Part shown: positions 5,994 to 10,281 of the stretch, piece after piece
How the letters are laid out: the number at the start of each line of letters is the position of its first letter
How positions within the stretch are numbered: position 1 is the first letter of the stretch
From: an uncultured bacterium
Lineage (GTDB): Bacteria > Bacillota > Clostridia > Oscillospirales > Acutalibacteraceae
Length of the DNA: 10,281 nucleotides
Assembly: GCA_905215105.1 (NCBI GenBank)
Contig: CAJMOI010000062.1
Coordinates: 1 to 10,281 of the forward strand
Reading direction: 5' to 3'
Made by a program: the position numbers and the translations under genes
Notes under the pieces: model-generated
Seen by the model: only the letters and a program-made list of their open reading frames with translations
Databases searched by the model: none
What the model was told of the DNA's origin: nothing

Positions 5994-6845
5994 ATGCCAC
6001 TTCCCACCCTGATTTTTCTCATTATTCTCGCCGTTCTGATCGTTTATCTCGCCGTATGGCTGTTCTGCATCCGTCCCCGTTCCGGGCTGGATGCTTCCAA
6101 TATGGAAAGCCTGAAAAAATACGACTATGCCCACCGGGGCTTTTATGAAAAAAACCAGAGCATTCCGGAAAATTCCCTTCCCGCTTTTCAGCGGGCCGTG
6201 TCAAAAGGATTCGGCGTGGAACTGGATTTACAGCTGACCGCCGACGGACAGGTGGTTGTCTTTCACGATGACAACCTCAAGCGCATGTGCGGACAGGACG
6301 CAGACGTTCGTTCCCTGACCTGGGAAGAGCTTCAAAAGTATTCTCTGGCGGAAAGCGGCGAAACAATCCCCCTGTTTTCTCAGGTGCTCAAGCTGATTAA
6401 CGGCAGAATTCCCATGATTATCGAGCTGAAACCTTATGGCAACACCGACGAGCTGTGCGCCAAAACCTGTGAGCTGCTGCTGGGCTATCGGGGCTTGTGG
6501 TGTGTGGAATCCTTCTCCCCCGACGTGGTCCGGTGGTTCCGCAAAAACCGCCCGGAAGTCATCCGTGGACAGCTGATGGCAAAATTCACCCGGAAGGACA
6601 AACCGCTGAATCTGTTCACCGCTTTTTTTGCCCGGAACCTGTTCGTCAACGCCATCGGCCGTCCGGACTTTATCGCCTATGATGTGGAAGCCCGGAAAAA
6701 CTGGAGCCTGCGGACGGCCTGCCGGTTGTTCCACGCCCAGGAGGTCAACTGGACCATTCGAACTCCTCAGCAGCTGTGGTCTGTCAAGGCCGACGGCGCT
6801 ATGGGGATTTTCGAACATTTTGACCCCACTCGGAAAAAAGGATAA
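5994..6845 (+). CDS. Membrane-anchored glycerophosphodiester phosphodiesterase
   Basis: This 283-residue protein has one N-terminal membrane span (about residues 5-25) followed by a GDPD TIM-barrel domain. Visible catalytic and metal-binding residues are H47-R48 in AHRG, E59 in PENS, E76 and D78 in ELDLQLT, H91 in VFHDD, and E144/K146 in IIELKP. The late motif VNWTIRTPQQLW is also family-like. These enzymes hydrolyse glycerophosphodiesters to glycerol 3-phosphate and an alcohol. The N-terminus before the span is uncharged while RPR follows it, so by the positive-inside rule the catalytic domain may face the cytoplasm; that is inference. The ATG at 5994 has AAAGGAG (5978-5984) upstream. It is the second gene after the MFS transporter, ending at the terminator at 6869-6900. 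Confidence 0.92.
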   Translation: MPLPTLIFLIILAVLIVYLAVWLFCIRPRSGLDASNMESLKKYDYAHRGFYEKNQSIPENSLPAFQRAVSKGFGVELDLQLTADGQVVVFHDDNLKRMCGQDADVRSLTWEELQKYSLAESGETIPLFSQVLKLINGRIPMIIELKPYGNTDELCAKTCELLLGYRGLWCVESFSPDVVRWFRKNRPEVIRGQLMAKFTRKDKPLNLFTAFFARNLFVNAIGRPDFIAYDVEARKNWSLRTACRLFHAQEVNWTIRTPQQLWSVKADGAMGIFEHFDPTRKKG

Positions 6846-6868
6846 CGATAACGACAATAAAGAAAAGT

Positions 6869-6900
6869 TCCCGGAAGCTCAGCCGCTTCCGGGATTTTTT
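6869..6900 (+). terminator. Rho-independent terminator of the MFS-GDPD operon
   Basis: A perfect 10-bp stem, TCCCGGAAGC with GCTTCCGGGA, encloses a 6-base loop and is followed by a run of seven T. It sits 23 bases after the GDPD stop codon. Confidence 0.95.
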
Positions 6901-6928
6901 TGCATCCATCCTCATCTTCCGCTATAAT
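6900..6928 (+). promoter_or_regulatory. Promoter of recQ
   Basis: -35 TTGCAT (6900-6905), a 17-base spacer and a perfect -10 TATAAT (6923-6928). The -35 begins inside the T-run of the preceding terminator. The predicted start is about 6935, leaving a leader of about 64 bases. Confidence 0.8.
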
Positions 6929-6934
6929 AGGGAA

Positions 6935-6954
6935 GGCGAAAAACGCCGATTTTT
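6935..6954 (+). other. Small hairpin with U-run at the 5' end of the recQ transcript
   Basis: GGCG and CGCC enclose AAAAA, followed by GATTTTT. The stem is only 4 bp, so it is at best a weak attenuator or a 5'-stabilising hairpin. It starts at the predicted transcription start. Confidence 0.3.
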
Positions 6955-6998
6955 CTCTTGCCAATGCAGGAAAGAGATAACAGGAGTGAACCATTTCC

Positions 6999-8537
6999 AT
7001 GATGGATCAATATCGAATTTTAAAACAGGTTTTCGGCTATGATTCTTTCCGGCCGGGCCAGAAAGAGTTGGTGGAAAGCCTTTTATCCGGACGGGATGTC
7101 TTGGGCGTGATGCCTACCGGCGCGGGAAAATCCATCTGTTTTCAGGTGCCCGGTCTGCTGCTGCCCGGCATTACGCTGGTGGTTTCCCCACTGATTTCCC
7201 TGATGCGGGATCAGGTCAACGCACTGGTACAGGCAGGGGTTCGGGGCGCGTTTCTCAATAGCTCCCTGACACCCGCGCAATACCGCAAAGCCCTTTCCAA
7301 CGCCCGTCAGGGAATCTACAAGATCATCTATGTGGCGCCGGAACGATTGCTGACACCGGACTTTCTCGACTTTGCCCTGTCGGTGAACATTTCCATGGTA
7401 TGTGTGGACGAAGCCCACTGCGTCTCCCAATGGGGGCAGGACTTCCGGCCGGGGTATCTGCGGATTCGCCAGTTTTTGGAAACCCTGCCCACCCGTCCGG
7501 TGGTAGGGGCTTTTACGGCCACCGCTACCGCTCAGGTCCGCCACGATATTCTGTCCCTGCTGGGGCTTCAGCATCCCAAAATTGTGGTCACCGGTTTCAA
7601 CCGGAAAAATCTCTATTTCGGCGTGCGCAAGCCAAGAGATAAATTCCGGGAACTGTTGCAAATTCTCCGGGAAGAAGGGGACAAAAGCGGCATTGTCTAC
7701 TGTACCACCCGAAAGCTGGTGGAAGAAGTCTGTGAACGGCTGAAGGAACAGGGCATTTCCGCTACCCGGTATCATGCTGGGCTGACCGATGAAGAGCGGC
7801 AGCAGAATCAGGAAGATTTCCTCTATGATCGGAAAACTGTGATGGTAGCCACTAACGCCTTCGGCATGGGCATCGACAAATCCAACGTATCCTTTGTCAT
7901 CCATTACAATATGCCGAAAGATCTGGAAAGCTATTATCAGGAAGCCGGACGGGCAGGACGGGACGGTTCTCCGGCCCGGTGCATTCTCCTGTACAGCGGT
8001 GCGGATGTGCGGCTGAACCAGTTTATGATTGAAAAGGAAAAGGACAACGAAGAGCTGGATGAAAAAACGCTTCGGGAAGTCCGGCAAAAAGAATTGGAGC
8101 GGCTGAAACAGATGACTTTTTATGCCACTTCCCGCCGGTGTCTGCGTCAATTCCAGCTGCGTTATTTCGGAGAACAACAGGTTCCCGATCACTGCGGCAA
8201 CTGTTCCGTCTGCCTGAAAGAAGCACCGGAAGCCCATCCCTTCCGGATTGAGGAAACGGTTCCCGTTTCCCACACCCGGCGTCCTCTTCGGGCTCCTGCT
8301 TCCACTTCCCTCACCCCTCAGCAGCAGGCTGTGTTCCAGCGTCTCCGCCTGCTTCGGATGGAACTTTCCAAAAGCCTGGGAATTCCGCCTTATGCGGTGT
8401 TTACCGACGCAACTCTTCGGGAAATCTGCATCCGCAATCCCCGGACTGAACCGGAATTGCTGGCGATTCCCGGCGTGGGAGAACACAAGCTGCACCGTTT
8501 CGGACAGCTTTTTCTGGAAGAACTGCGCCGGTCATAA
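6999..8537 (+). CDS. recQ: ATP-dependent DNA helicase RecQ (short form lacking a winged-helix domain)
   Basis: This is a 512-residue superfamily-2 3'-5' helicase for recombination and repair of stalled forks. Motifs in order: motif 0 FRPGQ (17-21), Walker A MPTGAGKS (38-45), DEAH (137-140) continuing into the RecQ aromatic loop CVSQWGQDFRPGY, motif III FTATAT, GLTDEER, ATNAFGMGIDK (motif V), and QEAGRAGRDG (314-323, arginine fingers). A zinc site follows, with C381, C399, C402 and C405. About 30 linker residues then lead straight into a C-terminal HRDC domain (about 437-512, with LLAIPGVGEHKL). A full RecQ such as that of E. coli is about 600 residues with a winged-helix domain between zinc site and HRDC; there is no space for it here. 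The start is ATG at 6999 or the adjacent ATG at 7002, with AGGAG at 6982-6986. Confidence 0.95.
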   Translation: MMDQYRILKQVFGYDSFRPGQKELVESLLSGRDVLGVMPTGAGKSICFQVPGLLLPGITLVVSPLISLMRDQVNALVQAGVRGAFLNSSLTPAQYRKALSNARQGIYKIIYVAPERLLTPDFLDFALSVNISMVCVDEAHCVSQWGQDFRPGYLRIRQFLETLPTRPVVGAFTATATAQVRHDILSLLGLQHPKIVVTGFNRKNLYFGVRKPRDKFRELLQILREEGDKSGIVYCTTRKLVEEVCERLKEQGISATRYHAGLTDEERQQNQEDFLYDRKTVMVATNAFGMGIDKSNVSFVIHYNMPKDLESYYQEAGRAGRDGSPARCILLYSGADVRLNQFMIEKEKDNEELDEKTLREVRQKELERLKQMTFYATSRRCLRQFQLRYFGEQQVPDHCGNCSVCLKEAPEAHPFRIEETVPVSHTRRPLRAPASTSLTPQQQAVFQRLRLLRMELSKSLGIPPYAVFTDATLREICIRNPRTEPELLAIPGVGEHKLHRFGQLFLEELRRS

Positions 8538-8657
8538 TTGAACTGGTAATTTCTTTCAATAAAATAACAAAATTCATCCTATTTCGAAAGCCGCTGTAAA
8601 AACTGTAACAAAATTACTACAATAAACTCTTTTCCAATTACAATGCTGTAAGATCTG

Positions 8658-8686
8658 TTGAAATCCTCTTTTGAATATGATAGAGT
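8658..8686 (+). promoter_or_regulatory. Candidate promoter of the 55-residue membrane protein gene
   Basis: TTGAAA (8658-8663), a 17-base spacer and TAGAGT (8681-8686). An alternative -10, TATGAT (8676-8681), lacks a good -35 at 17 bases. A further candidate upstream is TGTAAA with TACAAT (8595-8600 and 8618-8623). The AT-rich stretch 8538-8732 otherwise shows only three CTGTAA copies (8594, 8603, 8646) and no gene; no clear recQ terminator is visible. Confidence 0.35.
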
Positions 8687-8732
8687 GTACCCATCACCCA
8701 ACCACAAAGAGTATCAGAGAGGAGAATCGATT

Positions 8733-8900
8733 ATGACGAATATGATTTCATCTATCCCCTATCCCTTCACTGTTTTTCTGATTGCAGCCACTCTGGGAGC
8801 TGCCGGCGCCATGATTCGCAATCATTTCGTCAGCAGACAGCAGCAGTTGTCTCAGCCTCAGAAGGTTCTCCTTCCCATTGACGAGCTGTATAACGAATGA
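8733..8900 (+). CDS. Small single-pass membrane protein of unknown function
   Basis: This is a 55-residue protein starting MTNMISSIPYPFTVFLIAAT. One hydrophobic span (about residues 11-28, ending LGAAGAM) is followed by a basic stretch, RNHFVSR, and a Gln-rich soluble tail ending IDELYNE. The N-terminus is uncharged and the span is followed by Arg/His, so the tail probably faces the cytoplasm. I do not recognise the family. It is supported as a real gene by an AGAGAGGAG ribosome binding site (8715-8723) nine bases before the ATG, and by a perfect terminator eight bases after the stop. A longer frame from a TTG at 8658 would bypass this ribosome binding site and overlap the candidate promoter. 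Confidence 0.72.
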   Translation: MTNMISSIPYPFTVFLIAATLGAAGAMIRNHFVSRQQQLSQPQKVLLPIDELYNE

Positions 8901-8908
8901 TCTTTTTT

Positions 8909-8942
8909 GAAAAGACCGCCGATTTTGGTCGGCGGTCTTTTC
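8909..8942. terminator. Bidirectional terminator after the small membrane protein gene
   Basis: A perfect 14-bp stem, GAAAAGACCGCCGA with TCGGCGGTCTTTTC, has a 6-base loop. The 3' arm supplies CTTTTC in the plus direction. In the minus direction the U-rich arm is CTTTTC followed by A-rich sequence. It begins eight bases after the stop codon at 8898-8900. Confidence 0.88.
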
Positions 8943-8972
8943 AATAGGGTTTTCTGCCATTCAAAAAAACAG

Positions 8973-9019
8973 AAAAGCAGATAATTCCGGAAATGGTTTC
9001 ATCGGAATTATCTGCTTTT
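8973..9019. terminator. Bidirectional terminator serving the PadR gene
   Basis: A perfect 17-bp stem (8973-8989 with 9003-9019, arms carrying GCAGATAATTCCG) encloses a 13-base loop that can pair GAAA/TTTC. On the minus strand it is followed by CTGTTTTTTTGA, and on the plus strand by a run of T, so it works both ways. It lies 37 bases beyond the PadR stop, between convergent genes. Confidence 0.9.
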
Positions 9020-9056
9020 TTACGGTTTTGGGAGATGGACAGAAATAAAGACGGGA

Positions 9057-9416
9057 TTATTCTTCAACCTCTTCGGTCAATCCCTGGCCACTTCTGTTCA
9101 GTACCTTTTCAATTCCTTCGCACATGGAAAAATATTCCTGACGAATTTTCTCCAGGTACTCTACACCAGCCGGTTCCAGATGATAGTACACTCTGGCGCG
9201 GCGCTTGCCGACGATGACCCGGTGATCGGAAATCAGACCCTTATCCAGCATACGGTACAGGGTAGGATACATGGAACCTTCCGGCATCACATACAGACCT
9301 TCGCTTCGATTTGACAGTTCCTGTGACAGCTGATACCCATACATATCCTCTTCGTGGAGAAGAGTCAACAGAAGCAGATCAACGGTTCCACGCTTTAAAC
9401 TTTCCCAGATACTCAT
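9057..9416 (-). CDS. PadR-family transcriptional regulator
   Basis: This is a 119-residue winged-helix protein of the short PadR class. It starts MSIWESLKRGTVDLLLLTLL and shows the typical EEDMYGYQLSQEL helix, then MPEGSMYPTLYRMLDKGLI, which is the PadR recognition-helix segment. A wing with KRRARVYYHLEPAG follows, then a C-terminal dimerisation helix. Such proteins are mostly repressors of multidrug or phenolic-stress genes and often of themselves. The ATG at 9414-9416 has a G-rich site (GGGGGG) eight bases upstream. It stands alone: no transporter or membrane target is co-transcribed within the window, so its target is unknown. The adjacent gene in the same direction, pflA, lies upstream across an AT-rich spacer. 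Confidence 0.93.
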   Translation of the reverse strand: MSIWESLKRGTVDLLLLTLLHEEDMYGYQLSQELSNRSEGLYVMPEGSMYPTLYRMLDKGLISDHRVIVGKRRARVYYHLEPAGVEYLEKIRQEYFSMCEGIEKVLNRSGQGLTEEVEE

Positions 9417-9454
9417 TACAAGCCCCCCAATCTTCTAAAATTGCTTTCACTAAT

Positions 9455-9483
9455 ATTAAATCACATAACCTTATATTTGTAAA
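9455..9483 (-). promoter_or_regulatory. Promoter of the PadR gene
   Basis: On the minus strand -35 TTTACA (9478-9483), a 17-base spacer and -10 TTTAAT (9455-9460), with TGA directly before the -10 (extended). The distance from the -10 to the start codon is about 38 bases. Confidence 0.68.
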
Positions 9484-9512
9484 TACCTTTTTCCAAAAAA
9501 TGTACGTTTTCT

Positions 9513-9535
9513 AAAATAAGAATATTTCTTATTTT
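9513..9535. promoter_or_regulatory. 10-bp palindrome upstream of the PadR promoter
   Basis: AAAATAAGAA and TTCTTATTTT form a perfect inverted repeat with a 3-base centre (TAT), about 30 bases upstream of the PadR -35 box. Position and symmetry suit a dimeric regulator, but AT-rich DNA produces such repeats easily and it does not match the ATGT-N8-ACAT form known for some PadR sites. Confidence 0.4.
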
Positions 9536-9727
9536 TTTCACATTCCTCTGTGTAGTTTTACAAAGAACACCGGGGGGATTTCTGAACACTATCTACAAAA
9601 TATTCAAAAAACGACGGAATCCGTTCTCTTTGGATTAGAAAATTTACACAAAATATAATCCGTTATTTTGTTTTGAATAGGAAAAAAAGGAGAGGCAAAT
9701 ACTGTACAAAAAATGTAATTTATTGTG
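9536..9727. other. AT-rich gene-less spacer with promoter-like and foldable segments
   Basis: No protein-coding gene was found. On the plus strand TTGGAT (9630-9635), 18 bases and TATAAT (9654-9659) resemble a promoter, followed by AAGGAGAGG (9687-9695). The only nearby ATG, at 9713-9715, is followed at once by TAA. A 9-bp inverted repeat, TATTCAAAA/TTTTGAATA (9601-9609 with 9671-9679), encloses ACGGA/TCCGT (9614-9624) and GGATTA/TAATCC (9632-9637 with 9656-9661), so a three-way fold is possible. On the minus strand ACGG-ATT-CCGT followed by CGTTTTTT (9606-9624) may be a weak pflA terminator. CAAAAAATGTA occurs at 9494 and 9707. Confidence 0.35.
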
Positions 9728-10281
9728 TTAAATTGGTAAACCAAACGTTATAAAAATATTTCGGCTTTTTTCCATTTGTTCGCTTGTCGGTTCCTCAACC
9801 TCTCCAAATTCAAAGGGGATCTGCATGGTTTCCCATTTATACGCCCCCATTTTGTGAAAAGGAAGAAGCTCAATTTTTTTGATGCATGTAAAATTCGTCA
9901 GATATGATGCCAGTTTTTTCAACTTTTCTTCCACCAGTGTGACGCCCGGCACACAAACATGGCGAATCCATACCGGTTTTCCCACTTCTTCGCACCACTG
10001 AAGAAGCCGAAGGGCATTGGTATTATCCATCCCTGTCAGTTCCCGACAGTCCTCCGGGTCCAGCGCTTTGATATCCAGCAATAACAAATCTGCCAATTCC
10101 AAGGCTTCCCGGCATTTTTCCATAGGCACCGCACCGCTGGTATCCACTGCCGTATGGAATCCCTGTTCTTTGCAAAGCCGGAGAATCGCCGCCGCAAATT
10201 CCGGCTGCATCAGCGCTTCGCCCCCGGATACGGTCACACCGCCGTCTTTGCCGAAATACGCCCTGCAGCGCAGGATTTTCC
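9728..10281 (-). CDS. pflA: Pyruvate formate-lyase activating enzyme, C-terminal part (cut by window edge)
   Basis: The frame is open to the window edge; 184 codons and the stop TAA (9728-9730) are visible. The N-terminal CxxxCxxC iron-sulfur cysteines of this radical-SAM enzyme lie outside. Seen here are the glycine-rich SAM-contact motif GGVTVSGGEALMQPEF, VDTSGAV, LLLDIKALD, IRHVCVPGV, and near the end LLPFHKMGAYKW, which closely resembles the corresponding segment of PflA. The enzyme abstracts a hydrogen from a glycine of pyruvate formate-lyase, activating anaerobic pyruvate cleavage to acetyl-CoA and formate. An internal GTG at 10237 is not the start, since homology continues upstream. 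The partner pflB would be expected beyond the right edge. Other glycyl-radical activases are less likely given the C-terminal motif. Confidence 0.93.
   Translation of the reverse strand, partial: KILRCRAYFGKDGGVTVSGGEALMQPEFAAAILRLCKEQGFHTAVDTSGAVPMEKCREALELADLLLLDIKALDPEDCRELTGMDNTNALRLLQWCEEVGKPVWIRHVCVPGVTLVEEKLKKLASYLTNFTCIKKIELLPFHKMGAYKWETMQIPFEFGEVEEPTSEQMEKSRNIFITFGLPI

Noticed and set aside
5439..6148. Frames of about 230 codons on both strands across the MFS/GDPD junction
   Set aside because: Shadows of the MFS gene; the MFS and GDPD frames have clear motifs, start signals and spacing.
7083..8495. 470-codon open frame antisense to recQ
   Set aside because: It mirrors a highly conserved helicase gene, has no ribosome binding site or recognisable domain, and is low-complexity in the way expected of a GC-rich shadow frame.
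8658..8732. N-terminal extension of the small membrane protein from a TTG
   Set aside because: It would place the good AGAGAGGAG site inside the gene and has no ribosome binding site of its own.

Overview
This looks like chromosomal DNA of a moderate-GC Clostridia-type Firmicute, possibly a gut Oscillospirales/Ruminococcaceae relative. The evidence is the gene order rpmG-secE-nusG-rplK-rplA, strong GGAGG-type ribosome binding sites, sigma-A-like promoters with 17-base spacers, a flotillin/NfeD pair, a PadR regulator and a pyruvate formate-lyase activase. The genus cannot be fixed from the sequence alone. No insertion sequence, prophage gene, CRISPR array, tRNA or rRNA was seen.

Layout. (1) Positions 1-2021, minus strand: a translation/secretion/transcription operon, rpmG (L33), secE, nusG, rplK (L11) and the start of rplA (L1, cut by the window edge). 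It is driven by a near-consensus promoter at 1993-2021. The gaps before rplK and before rplA each carry a GTGGGAGG...TACCAC element that looks like a ribosomal-protein L1 autoregulatory site. (2) Positions 2062-4568, minus strand: an NfeD-like membrane protein followed 2 bases later by a flotillin (SPFH) protein, ending in a strong terminator. Two similar promoters and a GC-rich, foldable leader precede it. (3) Positions 4607-6900, plus strand: a divergent two-gene operon for an SLC45/GPH-like MFS transporter and a membrane-anchored glycerophosphodiester phosphodiesterase, closed by a perfect terminator. (4) Positions 6900-8537, plus strand: recQ from its own promoter, coding for a short RecQ that lacks room for the usual winged-helix domain. 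(5) Positions 8733-8900, plus strand: a 55-residue single-pass membrane protein of unknown function. (6) Positions 8909-9019: two back-to-back terminators separating convergent genes. (7) Positions 9057-9483, minus strand: a PadR-family repressor with its promoter and a palindrome upstream. (8) Positions 9536-9727: an AT-rich, foldable spacer. (9) Positions 9728-10281, minus strand: the C-terminal part of pflA, cut by the window edge.

How it fits together. Most of the window is housekeeping or ordinary chromosomal content. The flotillin/NfeD unit organises membrane domains, and the MFS/GDPD unit probably handles uptake of a sugar-like or polyol substrate and breakdown of glycerophosphodiesters. 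I found no convincing wholly new multi-gene system. The most interesting signals are in RNA and regulation: paired L1-type elements and competing hairpins in the ribosomal operon, the leader of the NfeD-flotillin operon, and the promoter-like but gene-less AT-rich spacer. The shortened RecQ and the orphan small membrane protein also merit a look.
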